A DNA stretch of 64,000 nt, taken from assembly GCA_033239125.1 (NCBI GenBank), contig BSWB01000001.1, positions 26,129,501 through 26,193,500 on the forward strand. The letters are read 5' to 3'. The position numbers were made by a program, and so were the translations under genes. Origin of the DNA: Fagopyrum homotropicum. Lineage: Eukaryota > Streptophyta > Magnoliopsida > Caryophyllales > Polygonaceae. Below are positions 24,722 to 35,912 of this stretch, in pieces (within the stretch, counting starts at the first letter, position 1; each line of letters opens with the position of its first letter). Below the pieces are notes generated by a model. That model did not search any database, was not told the origin of the DNA, and saw only the letters and a list, made by a program, of their open reading frames with translations.

Positions 24722-24723
24722 AT

Positions 24724-24735
24724 TGATATCAGATC
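24724..24735 (+). other. Decayed primer-binding site
   Basis: TGATATCAGATC begins two bases after the LTR and resembles TGGTATCAGAGC, the complement of the initiator tRNA-Met 3' end used by most plant Copia elements. Confidence 0.6.
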
Positions 24736-24777
24736 TAGACTCACGTTTATTTGATTTAAGTATCTGTGAGATTAATC

Positions 24778-26460
24778 ATGAACACTGTAGGTGATGGAGG
24801 ATTCACACAAGGAAGATCAACCAATCGTCCACCCCTTTTATGTGGTAATAACTTTACACACTAGAGATAATGCAAATGTTTATTCTTGATCAGGATTTGG
24901 AACTTTGGGACATCGTCAAGAAAGACCCAAAAGAACCCACAAAGACAAATGCTATTGGAGCCACTGTGCCTAAAGATAAGAGTGAATACTCTCAAACCGA
25001 TTTGGAGAACGTGTCTAAGAATTACAAAGCTATGAATTTACTCTATTGTGGATTGGATGCAATTGAGTTCAACTGTGTCTCATCATGCAAAAGTACAAAA
25101 GAGATATAGGACAACCTAGTTGTAACATACGAAGAAACAAGCCAAGTAAAGGAGACCAAAATCAGCATCTTCCTAAGACAATACGAGTTGTTCAAGATGA
25201 CACCCAACGAGACTGTAAAGGAAATGTTCACAAGATTCACTCAACTTATGAGCAACCTAGAGTGTCTCGGCAAAGTCTTCACAAATGAGTAGAAAGTCAG
25301 AAAAAGTTGTGAGAAGTTTGCCCAAGTCAAAATGGGGACCAAATGTGGCTGTCATTGAGGAAGCACAGGATCTAAGAACTCTACCTCTGGATGATTTGCT
25401 CGGAAAACTTATCACTCACGAAATGGTCCTTAGTGAAGAAGACGGTGAACTATCCTCCAGTGTGAATAATTTGGCTCTAAAATCTAAAAAGGAGGACAAT
25501 CCATCAGAGGATGATAAAAGTGAAGATGAAGAAGAAGACCCTTTTGCTTTGATTACAAGAGGACTTGCTCGAATTCTGAAGATGAAGAAACAATTCTCAA
25601 ATAGAGAGTATCCTAGATCATCAAAGTATAAAGGTAAGTATTCAAACTCCAGTAAGACATCTTAGATACTAATGTGTTTTGAATGTGGATAAACAAATCA
25701 TCTAGTGATGGAGTGTCCATAAAAGAGAAGGAACAACCATCGAAAGAATGACCGAAAGAAGAAACCGACGGTAGCCTCATGGAGTGACTCTAATTCCTCT
25801 AGTAAATTAGACTCTGAAATTGATCAAGCAAAACTATGCTCGATGGCTGACCAAGAAGAAAATCCTAAACGACATCTTGAGGTAGTGGTGAGAAATTTAA
25901 TTTCTAGTCCTACTGTTGTACTTTCTGAAGTTCTACAAAACATGATTATAAATTAAGAGAATTACATTATTGGGACTAATTCCTTGAAAGAGAAGCTGAC
26001 GGAACAAGAGAAGAGCATGAGTGATTTATCGCTAGAAATGGAGAATCTCAAAGCCTCACAGTCAACCCTTGACATTAAAGTCAAGGCCTTGGAATCGGAA
26101 AATTTGGTTCTAAAGCAAAATCTTTCTTCTATAATTCATTGCAACAATGAATTAGAGAAAGAAAAGATCCAGCCGATTGAGAAGTGTAGTCTACACCAGT
26201 AGGTTGCACTCATTCGATTCACTCATTCTAAGGCTAATCTTGATAGGATGATGAGTGAACAACAATCTTTTCTTAACAAGAATGATCTTGGATACAATAA
26301 GAACTTTACAAGGAATTCCGTGACCACTGCACACCCACATGTTTCTATTGCTGTAAGAAGGGGCATGTTAAAATAACTTATCCATATAGAAGAAAGGATC
26401 CCTATGTAATTCAAAATACCTTTCCTTTGTGTTTAAGAGAACATGTGAAACAAATTTAGG
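24778..26460 (+). pseudogene. Copia gag with two zinc-knuckle remnants
   Basis: Begins MNTVGDGGFTQGRSTNRPPL, then MQMFILDQDLELWDIV and a long acidic/lysine-rich segment, all typical of plant Copia Gag proteins. The frame is broken several times. One CCHC knuckle (25675-25716, CFEC....H....C) has a TAA inside it. A second (26340-26381, CFYCCKKGHVKITY) has lost its last cysteine to tyrosine. A coiled-coil-like region (about 25984-26200, KEKLTEQEKSMSDLSLEMEN) lies between them. No protein product is expected. Confidence 0.75.
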
Positions 26461-26800
26461 TTCTCAATGGGACTAGACCACCAAATATGGTTCTTCCTAA
26501 TTATGAATCAAAATTTGTCATTTGGTCTAGCCGGAAAGATTGAAGTTTGGTTGTTTTGCAGGATATCTCCAAGATTAAGGAAGCATTATCGTAGGGGAGT
26601 AATGACGTATGACTCCAAACATTTTAGATTTCTTCCCTTACTTGTTGGAAGACAAAAAGGGGGGAATTATGCCGTATGGTTTTGTGCAATTATGCACTTT
26701 AATAAGCACTGCTGATATTTACGTGCACTATTATATGTGTTATATTATTATAGTTGTCTGGACCATTGATATTTGTTTTGTCTTCCATCAAGGGGGAGAT

Positions 26801-27680
26801 TGATAACTCCACCTTGATGAAGATATATACGATATAGATATATTATGTTTTTATAGGAATGATGGAAGACAAAGAAAAGTATTTATTCTATACAAATATC
26901 AATATATTTATGCGGATATATGTGGATTGTTTGTTGAAGATTGTGGGAAGATTTTGTGTGATGAATTTGAAGATTGTGTATAGATTATGTGATTATTTTG
27001 AACTTCAAACGGCCAGAAAATCATCCCCTATAGTCTATAAAAAGATTAGGTGCAAGAAATGAAGAAGAAAACTCAAACATTGATCTACAAGCAAAGCTTT
27101 TCTCCACTACACTCGATCTTCTTGCTGATGATTTAGTTTTCTGTCTCTCATTCTTTGTAATCGTGCTTTTCTTCTAGTTGTGAGATTAAGAAACCAAACA
27201 AGCATTATAGGATAACTCATAAGTGTTATACTAAGAGTATCCTTATCTACACTACGGTGTAATTAGGTTATTATTTCACTAGGATCCGAGTTGACTAGAT
27301 AGTAGTAGGGTAGGCTACAAGTTGTTAGAAGAAGATAAGTTATTCTAGGTTGTATCTAGGACTCTAAGGAAGTGAAATAGTAGTGTGTTAAATCCTACGG
27401 GTTGGATAACCCTAGGCGGAGACGGTGGCTGGTTAGAGCCGAACTTCGTAAACATATCGTGTGTCCTTTGTGCTTTACTTTTCGCATTTTACATTTACGC
27501 TTTAAATTTTCGTAAATATATTTACAGGTTTCCGAGATCAGTCAAGATATTGAGTTCCATTTCAAGACCTTGAGATTCATTCCAAGACCTTGGTATTGCT
27601 ACTGCGAAAATTTCCCCTACTCTATTCACCCCCCCTCTAGAGTATTTCATTCCTATTTCTATCTCCTACTTCGTTCTTCA
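26801..27680 (+). repeat. 3' LTR of the gag-only Copia element
   Basis: 880 bp with canonical TG...CA ends (TGATAACTCC to GTTCTTCA), directly preceded by a purine-rich tract. Confidence 0.8.
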
Positions 27681-28764
27681 GTTTTATTGACTTGAAATAT
27701 CCTGATCATGCTTGTTAAACAAATCCATCTATGTTTTAAAACAATCACCTAGATAGTAGAATAAAAAGTTTGACAGTTGCATGAAACACTTAGGACTTAT
27801 ACAATGTTCTTATGATTCTTGTTTTCATCTAAAGTATGTTAAGACTAATGCTCCTTTGTATGTTCCTATTTATGTTGATGACATCTTAATTGTATGTAAA
27901 TCTATAAGTAGAATAAATGAAACTAAAGCTTCTTTGAAAGGTTATTTTGATATGAATGACCTTAGTCCAGCTCAAAAAATTCTTAGTATTAAATTTATTC
28001 GTGATAAGTCTAAAAGAAAAATCTGGTCGTCTCACCATAATTATATTCTAAAAGTGTTAGAAGATTCAATGTGAATGTTGATAAGCATGCTAGCATTTCT
28101 CTTGGTGCTCATTTAGATCTCAATAAGTTTGGAAATATGTCTATTGCTGAAACTATTCACGTAAAATTTGTTTCTTATGATGTTGTAGTGGTTTCAATTA
28201 TGTATGTCATGATTTATAGAAGGCCAGATTTAACCTTTGTTGTTAGTGTTCTTAGTAGATACATGTCTAATACATATGAGAAACAATAGTGTGCTATAAA
28301 ATTACTTCTAAAGTATATTCTCACACAACTAACCTTTCATTGAGTATGATGTTCACATCAAGTGGACTATGTTGATTCAGATTATGCCAGTAACAAAGAC
28401 ACCAAAAAATCAACATGTTTCCTATACACCTAGTGTGGGAACTGTGTCATGGAAGTCACTATAACAATCTATTGTTGATTTATCCTCCATTGAAGTTGAG
28501 TATATAATAGCTACTAAAGTTGCAAAAGAAGTTGCTTGGTTACAAGGTATTTTGAAAGAAATTAAGAATATCCCTTATGTAGCTACTTTGTATGTAGATA
28601 TTCACTTTAGTCAATATGCTTTGTATCTATGTAAATATCCCATATATCATGAAAGGACAAAACATATAGATGTCAAATATGATTACATTAGATAGAAACT
28701 CGAAAATAAAGAACTATATATGAAGAAAATCGATTGTGAGATAAATCCTACAAACTTTGGAACT

Positions 28765-29858
28765 AAAATTGATGAGGAACCATCCCCAACACTACCTCAG
28801 GGACCAACTACTAGATCAAGAGTTAAGGCATTGAAGGACAAAACAACCACACCATCTAAAGCCCAACCACGAAATGAGCCATCACTAGAACAAGAGAAAA
28901 TGCCATCTATGAAGAAGTTGCTAGCTTGTTAGCAACATGTACACTCAAAGAGACCTTACTCACACTTAGGTCTCCTTTAGTGACATTTTTGACTATAATG
29001 AAAGGACCAAGCAAGGGTCAAGAAGATCCAACAAGCATAGGAGGTGGCTAAAACTAAGAAAGTGCTCCAAAGTATAAATCTCGGCCTTGAGGACCAAAAT
29101 CTCGCCCGAGATTCAGACTCCTGTCAAGATAAAGATCAAGTTGCGTTCTTAATAGTTTTGGATAGTTTTTATTATTATTTAAATACCTTTAAAGCATTTA
29201 AACATTCTTAAAGGTATTTGTTGATCCTATCTTTTAGGATTATCTTTTAGTTGTAGATTTTATCTTTTTAGAGAATCTCACCTATAAATAGCCTTAATAG
29301 GTGAGATTATTAGGTAGATTGATTTTGATTATAATTCCACAAATTGTGTTAACTCGCTGCTTCATTCACAAAGTTGTGTGTTATTCATTCCTATTCAATC
29401 AAAGAGAGAGCCTTGATTGGATTGTTGTGAGTCTTTGTTATATTGTGCTTGTGTGTGTTAATCTTCTTAAATGTTGGTGATTCTGGTCAATTCTAGTCCC
29501 TCCTTGTGCTTGTCTTACTTAGAAGGCTTGTGTAAGGTTAAAGAAGTGAGGGTTAAGGTAAGCTCTTCGTTAAGGGGTTTTGAGACATAAATTGGTCAAG
29601 GTTCTTTGCGGGAATATCTTGGTTTATATCTTCTTATATTTCTATTAACTTCTTTCCATAAACCCTCTTCTTTTCTTTCCATAAACCATCTTCTTTTCTT
29701 TCTATTATCAATCGATCAAACCCACGTTCTTTGGTTTCAAAGTTACAAAATCTCGGCCAACAAAAAAATCTCGCCCAAGATTCCCTACCGAGATTTGTTC
29801 TTTGAGACAGTTTTTGTGGACTTTCAATGTAGATCGGAACCGCAACTTCAATCCCGCA
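28765..29858 (+). mobile_element. Gypsy-like 3' pol end and LTR (borders uncertain)
   Basis: An open stretch reads PTLPQGPTTRSRVKALKDK, a motif commonly seen near the ends of plant gypsy polyproteins. It is followed by an LTR-like region with a TATAAATAG box (29283) and by a primer-site-like TTGGTATCAAACTGC at about 29860. AATCTCGGCC/AATCTCGCC motifs occur near both ends (about 29077-29112 and 29750-29800). Exact TG and CA borders could not be fixed. The presence of both a 3' pol end and a following primer site suggests an LTR shared by two element pieces. Confidence 0.45.
29274..29308 (+). promoter_or_regulatory. TATA box at the apex of a 12-bp perfect hairpin
   Basis: AATCTCACCTAT (29274-29285) and ATAGGTGAGATT (29297-29308) are perfect inverted repeats around an 11-base loop. 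The TATAAATAG core promoter element (29283-29291) straddles the left stem and loop. It is probably the LTR promoter. Confidence 0.55.
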
Positions 29859-30373
29859 TCAATTTGGTATCAAACTGCAGCTGATTGAAGTCCGTCTCAG
29901 GTTTGTATCATTTTTATTTTAGTCATATAAAAATTGAGTCTTTTCCTATTGCAATTATCTTTGCGAGGTTATTTGAGATTAACGTGTATTGACTTGTGTC
30001 TTTTGGAAGAAAGAAACACAATAGCCAAACCAAAGCCAGCCACTGACCTTGACCAAACCTCACCCGACCTTTACGAAAAATTTTGCTCGAGATTTGAGTA
30101 TAAAGTTGAGATTTTTATGTTACTTGCTCCCCAAGTTTCGTAAAATTTTCTTTATCTAGTTGAAGATCATATATTTATTGGGTTTGAGTTAAACCTAATA
30201 ATATCCCAATGCATATTTACGGAGGAAGGAGATTTACAAGATAATATTGTTGATATCTAGTAGGTGAAATCTTATCAAATCCGTTGAATGCTAACCGAAT
30301 ATCGTTTCCAACAACGACATATACACCCGTTCAACAATAAAAGATCCATAAGGCAACCAAGAAGTAGTATTAG
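29859..30373. other. Non-coding sequence, nothing recognised beyond a primer-site-like motif
   Basis: After the primer-site-like TTGGTATCAAACTGC there is no supported gene. The 69-codon ORF near 29934 has no recognisable motif. Confidence 0.5.
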
Positions 30374-30612
30374 GGGTGGGCAAAACCAATCCGATCTGTC
30401 GACCCGGTTCGAAAAATCTGTCAATCCGGTTCGAAACCCCCGAGTATTTTGTATCCGTATTGATCCGGTCCGACCCAACAAATTTTCCTGGATTACCGGA
30501 TCGGATACGGATATCTGTGGATATCCGGATATTTTCGAATATCTGCGGATCGCCGGATATCCGCGGGTTGACGGATTGGCGGATACCCGCGGATTGCCAA
30601 ATATCCGGTTAA
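30374..30612. repeat. GGATATCCG-rich palindromic segment, possible hAT-like MITE end
   Basis: Starts AGGGGTGGGCAAAACCAATCC, a sequence typical of plant MITE ends. It runs into dense, overlapping near-palindromes (GGATATCCGGATAT, GGATCGCCGGATATCCGCGG). No matching right end (TTGCCCACCCCT) was found before 31200, so the element is partial or the interpretation incomplete. The overlapping ORFs on both strands are products of the repeats. Confidence 0.45.
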
Positions 30613-30803
30613 AAAACATTTGATAAAAATATAAATATAAAATAGTTGTATATATAGTAAATTTGTGTGACAATATTTAGTAAAATTAATTGTAAATTTA
30701 TGCTAAAAAAAGTTGTATATTATAATTTTATACTAATATTTATATTTGAAAATTTTTTGAAAAATAAATTGTAAACTTGTATGACAATATTTAGTAAAAT
30801 AAT

Positions 30804-31196
30804 ACTTTGTCATAACTTACATTGATCTCATTTATATGAATAAACATTCATAATAATCTTTTACTATAATTTGATCTCATTCTAAGATATAGATTTTCAA
30901 AAATATGATTATAAGTGGGTCTCGACAATAATCTTTTATTATAAGTTAATCTTTTTATATGAACAAACATTCATGATAATCTTTTAATAAAAGTTGATTT
31001 CATTGTAAGATATAAGTTTTTATAAATACGATTATAAATTGGTCTTAAATTTTCAATAATAATAATCTTTTGTCATAAGTTACGTTGATCTCTTTTATAT
31101 GAACAAGCATTCATAATAATATTTTGATATAATTTGTTCTCATTTTAAGATATAAGTTTTTATAAATATGATTATAAGTTTGTCTCAAACTCTTAA
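30804..31196. repeat. Three tandem copies of a ~130-bp AT-rich unit
   Basis: Each copy contains TATATGAA.AA.CATTCATAATAATC, then GATCTCATT.TAAGATATA, then TATGATTATAAGT.GGTCTC (copies start near 30804, 30936 and 31070). Copies are diverged by substitutions. The array ends directly at the MULE target site. Confidence 0.75.
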
Positions 31197-31454
31197 TAAT
31201 TGTAAGGGCTAATTAGGTAAGTAGACTTTTTTATTTTATTGTATACTAACTAGGCATTTTCTAGTTTTCTATTTAGTAAATATACCCCCATAATTTTTTT
31301 ACCACTTTCATTTAATGGTAAGGTAAAACTAATTAACCCTTCTATTAAAAAAGAAAGAATATTTGATGTTTGTTATGTAAATTTTGATTTTAATTACTGA
31401 ATTTATTTTTTATTTTATTTTATTTTGTTTTATTTCCCTTTTTACTTTCTGTTT

Positions 31455-32320
31455 TCATACCTGACATTTACATACCGGACATTAACATACCGGACATTTA
31501 CATAACGGGCATTTTACATACCGGAAGTTCATAACAAAATTTTCCATACGAGAAGTTCATACCGAAATTTTTATACCGGAACTTCAAACCGAAATTTTTT
31601 ATACTGGAAGTTCATACCGAAAGTTCATACCGGAAGTTCATAACGAAGTTTTTCATACTAGAAGTTCATACCGTAATTTTTTATACCGGAAGTTCATAAC
31701 GGAATTTTTTCATACCGGAAGTTCATAACGAAATTTTTCATACCGGAAGTTCATACCGGAAGTTCATACCGAAAGTTCATCCGGAAGTTCATACCGAAAG
31801 TTCATACCGAAAGTTCATATCGGAAGTTCATACCGGAAGTTCATAATGAAAATTTTCATACCGGAAGTTCATACCGAAAGTTTTTATACTAAAAGTTCAT
31901 ACCATACCGAAAGTTCATACCAGAAGTTCATACCGGAAATTCATACCGAAAGTTCATACCGGAAGTTCATAACGAAGTTTTTCATACCGAAAATTCATAC
32001 CGAAATTTTTTATACCAGAAGTTCATACCGGAAGTTCATACCGTTCATACCGGAAGTTCATACCGGATGTTCATAACGAAGTTTTTTATACTGGAAGTTC
32101 ATACCGAAATTTTTTTATACCGGAAGTTCGTACCGTTCATACCCGAAGTTCATACCGAAAGTTCATAACGAAGTTTTTCATACCGAAAGTTCATCCCAAA
32201 ATTTTTTATACCGGAAGTTCATACCGTTCATACCGGAAGTTCATACCGGATGTTCATAACAAAATTTTTCATACCAGAAGTTCATACCGAAATTTTTTTT
32301 ATACCGGAAGTTCTTATCGG
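31455..32320 (+). repeat. Left-arm array of GTTCATACCGGAA repeats
   Basis: About 860 bp built from 13-bp GTTCATACCGGAA/GTTCATACCGAAA units and longer variants with TTTTTATACCGGAA, in several higher-order arrangements. The 76-codon ORF inside it (KFIPEIHTESSYRK-like) is a by-product of the repeat. Confidence 0.9.
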
Positions 32321-32459
32321 ATGCCAATGATGTTTACAGTGGTGAATTTACAACATTTCCTCGCTCAGAGTGATGCTGATAGTGGTCTTGATCGTCTCCG
32401 GGCAAAGAAGAAGGTTATACCATTTTTAGAGACATTTTTGTTGCTTCAAGGTTGATACT

Positions 32460-35234
32460 TGTAACGCCCCAAAATTTTAGGCGTGTTTTCCTTGGCTTTT
32501 ATTGATAGTTTAATAGCTTTTATTTTTTTTTTTTTTTGTATTTAAAAGTATTTTTAAGACGTAAAACAGCTTCCCGGATATATTTATATTTTCGGTTTTC
32601 TTCCGAAATAGGTCGGAAAGTTGTTCCGATTCGGAAATCCCGTTTCCGGATAATTGGAAAAGATTCTATCCTTTATTTTTATTTTTTTTTTCTCTTATTT
32701 ATTCCCTTTCTTCTCTTGTTTCTTTTTCCTTGTTTTGCTGCTTCTCTTGTTTGTCTCTCTCCAAGTGGATGAGCAGCAGCTTCACGCTTCAACCTTTCAC
32801 TCCCCGACCCTTGGCTGCCCGACCTCTCGGCCTCACCCCCGATCCCTCGATTCCCCTCTTCTTCTGTCTCAATGACACATTATGACCCGTCCTTTGCTTC
32901 ACGCCAGCCTTCCTCCTCATCTCCCTTCTCTTGCATCTGTTGGGGACCAACAATGTCAGGAGAGCTGAGGCATCTTCAAATCCTCTTGAGAAGGATGTTG
33001 CATCACTAGGAGTCCACAGATCCAAGGGAGAACCGCCACCTGCTGCCGCCTCGATCGACCGGAGCCACCAGCGAGGGCTGTCGCCGCCTCGACGACCTGC
33101 AGACCGCCTTCTTTCTTTTCCCCTTTTGCGTTGTATGTCTGTCGCCAGGGGAGGGTCACGCCGCCGAAGAGGACCGCCCTGTTGCCGCCTCCTTGCTGCT
33201 TCCGTCGCCAAGGAGCCCCGCCGCCGAGTGCAGCCAGTAGCGCCGCCGGCTTCTTTCCTTCCCTCCTCCGCCTGTGCGAGCCGTCAGGAGCTCATCCCCC
33301 TTCTTTCTTCCGAGCGTGTTTGTAAGGTTGAAGAAAGGATTTTAACCTAATTAATTTGGGCCCCCTTGATTGTGTGATAATTGCAGAATATACCCACATC
33401 TTTATAATTTCAGTTTTGACCCACAATTTTGGAAGTTTGCATTTATACCCTCCTGCAGAATTTATTTAGAGAAAAGACCCAAGTTTCTTAAATTAACACT
33501 ATTGCCCACTGCTGGATTATTTACCGATTATGGCCCAAGGTTTTATTCTTAAAATATGACCCAAGTTATGGAATTGTTAATTTGTTCCCCTTTGCCCTAA
33601 AAATGCATTTGTCAATTTTAAACTCGGATTTCAATTATGGGATAATTCTTATAGTTGGTATATATTATGTGGTATGCCCAAATTTAGCGTTATGCTAAAT
33701 TTGTTTAGTTTGGTGCTAGGTTCGGAAGCACTTCGATTAAGGCCAACGAATCCATATCGACATTCATGGATCGTCTCCCGTCTTTTGACGTCATGTGAGT
33801 TCCCTCTCCCTCGAGATTATGACCTTACTCGATTTAGTTATGTTTAGTAGTATCATGCTAGGTTGGATCTAGCATAACCTAGTGAGAATACCAAGTAGTG
33901 GTTTGGACCTTAGGTGAGTTTTGAGGATTTATGATTGTTCTAAGGCTTGAGTTGGGTTGTTATCTTGTGAGGATTGTTAAGGATTTGTGCTTTATGGTTG
34001 ATCTTGTGAATCTTGTGGCTTGAGGTTTGTGGTTACATTATCTTTGAGATTATGGTTATATGTCTGTAGAGATTGTGGTGACTAGGACGAGAGTATCCTA
34101 GCATGTGTAGTGATGGTTATGACCTTGTGAGATCTTGAGGACTAGGAGTTTGTTTATCCTAGTTTGGGTTATGGGTTATGATCTTGCGAGATCATAGGGT
34201 TTAGAAGTCTTAGGACTTCTAGCTTCTGTTGAGTGTGATGTGAGCATGAGGGATTCTAGGATGCGGTCCTAGAATTGAGAGTCAAATGGTCTTGCGTAGA
34301 TCATTTGTATAGAAGTCTAAGACTTCTATTGTGAGTGTGTTGTTGTTGATATAGTTATCTTCTTGTGAGCAGGTTATGGGCTTCCTCCCTAAGGAAGCGA
34401 GAGTGTTGTGAGTTGAGTGTGGCGACGAGGTAAGTCTTCGGACTTACTTAGCTCGTATTCTTTGTATTAGCATTATTGTGTGTTGGGTGGTGTGCGTTTA
34501 TTATTTTACTGTTTATAACAACTAAACCGGAAATAGGATTACCGACCTTTATATTATTTGGCCCAAGTGTATGATAACGGGCGGTGACATCACTGCCTGG
34601 CTCCCCGTGAGAGCTAGGGGGATCTCGGCGACTGGCCCGTGCTGGTTAGACGGTCGGAGGCATCCGACCGTTCCATTGCCGGAAGAAGGGACCGAGGCGA
34701 GTTTCGGAGGATTCTCGTGTCACAAAAGAAGTTGAACTAGAACGGGATATGACTTAATAAATAAAGATAATAAACCGGATTTGTGTGCTTTGAGTATGTT
34801 GTGTGACTATGTTGAATTAATTGTGTTTGTGCCTTTCCCTTTAATTCTAATGCTTCGAATGTGAGCTAACGGTTTTATACCGAATGTTGTAGTTTGCCTT
34901 GCAGGTTAGGCATGCTCCGAGAGATCCGGAAGGGTGGGCAGCCGGGGTCCGTACATTTTAGGAAGGGTTTTGTTTGGAGTCATGTTTGGAGTTTTGTATA
35001 TTATATTATTGTATGCCGCATGTATGGCGTTTGGTCTTGGTAGTTGTTTTCGGCTGAAGTCCGTTGTTTGTTTTCTTTCGGGTTTTCTTACATTGCATAA
35101 AATGTATTTTGGTTTTGGCCTATATTTGTGCCTTGTTGCAAGATCCGGTGAAATTGTTGTCAAGCTAAGGGTCGGGACCCATTGTGAGGTCCCAACCCGT
35201 AGCGCCCCGAGTCCCGCGGATTTGGGGTGTTACA
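32460..35234 (+). mobile_element. Solo LTR of the TGTAAC family, inside the MULE
   Basis: 2775 bp from TGTAACGCCCCAAAATTTT to GGATTTGGGGTGTTACA, flanked by ATACT and ATACC (4/5 target duplication). The conserved 3' half carries the family blocks (GATAACGGGCGGTGACATCAC near 34575, TTCTCGTGTCACAAAAGAAG near 34710, CGGTTTTATACCG near 34870). The 5' half has a GC-rich island (about 32780-33310) with long overlapping ORFs and no recognisable domain. The solo LTR at 57642-60588 has a similar start and is in the opposite orientation. Confidence 0.88.
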
Positions 35235-35274
35235 ATACCTGAATGTGGGGTTTTTTCTCATGCCATTTTTATAA

Positions 35275-35912
35275 CTTCCGGTATGTAATTCTCCGGTATG
35301 TAATTCTTAATTCTAAACTATGACATAAAATCAGTTTGTTTGGTATAACTTCCGGTATGATATGATAACTTCCGGTATGATAACTTCCGGTATGCTAACT
35401 TCCAGTATGATAACTTCTGGTATGTGAACTTCCGGTATGTGAAGCTCCGGTATGTGAACTTCCGGTATGTGAAACTCCGGTATGTGAAACTCCGGTATGC
35501 ATTCCAAAAAAATAAATAAATAAATAAAGAAAATAAAAAAGACAAAAAAAAATTAAAGAAAATAAAAAATTCCGGTATGATAACTTCCAATATGATATGA
35601 TAACTTCCGGTATGATATGATAACGTCCGGTATGATATGATAACTTTCGGTATGATATGATAACTTTCGGTATGATAACTTCCGGTATGTGAAGCTCCGG
35701 TATGTGAAATTCCGGTATGTATAATTCCGGTATGATAACTTCCGGTATGATAACTTCCGGTATGTGAACTTCCGGTATGTGAAGCTCCAGTATGTGAAAT
35801 TCCGGTATGTGAAATTCCGGTATTGGAAATTCCGGTATGTGAAAATTCCGGTATGTGAAATTCCGGTATTAGAAATTCCGGTATGTGAAAATTTCGGTAT
35901 GTGAAAAATTCT
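35275..35912 (-). repeat. Right-arm array of the same repeat, inverted
   Basis: Units of AACTTCCGGTATG(A/T) with GAAGCTCCGGTATGT variants, the reverse complement of the left-arm unit. It is interrupted by an A-rich AAATAAATAAA segment near 35505-35570. Confidence 0.9.

Larger units (their letters stand above)
23841..27680 (+). mobile_element. Gag-only (non-autonomous) Copia element with two LTRs
   Basis: A 3.84-kb element with direct LTRs at both ends, a primer-binding site, a gag remnant and a polypurine tract (about 26789-26800, AAGGGGGAGA), but no protease, integrase or RT. The flanks ATTTT and GTTTT are a 4/5 match for a 5-bp target duplication. They fit the interrupted RT codons, so this insertion is younger than the Copia copy it sits in. 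Confidence 0.75.
23655..28764 (+). pseudogene. Degraded Copia pol (RT-RNase H), split by a nested Copia element
   Basis: The left piece (23655-23840) reads VYNQIFAPVVKY...LEQMDVKFAILHGDL...MCQPKYF, which is the N-terminal half of a Ty1/Copia reverse transcriptase. The right piece (27681-28764) resumes the same protein: IDLKYPDHACLLNKSIYVLKQ, then MKHLGLIQCSYDSCF, IYVDDILIVC with the YVDD core intact, and RNase H segments VDSDYASNKDTKKS, EYIIATKVAKEV-like and HERTKHIDVKY. Several stops and frameshifts break it. The nested element at 23841-27680 interrupts the RT exactly between these pieces. Neither its own LTRs nor its gag is identifiable here. Confidence 0.75.

Noticed and set aside
31846..32076. 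ORF with KFIPE/HTESSY repeats
   Set aside because: Arises from the 13-bp DNA repeat array of the MULE arm; no evidence of a repeat protein.
31455..32320. Possible CRISPR-like array
   Set aside because: Units are ~13 bp without regular unique spacers and lie in a plant transposon arm.
32789..33350. Two overlapping ~140-codon ORFs on opposite strands in an LTR
   Set aside because: Product of a GC-rich island; arginine/proline-rich on both strands, no domain, inside a solo LTR.
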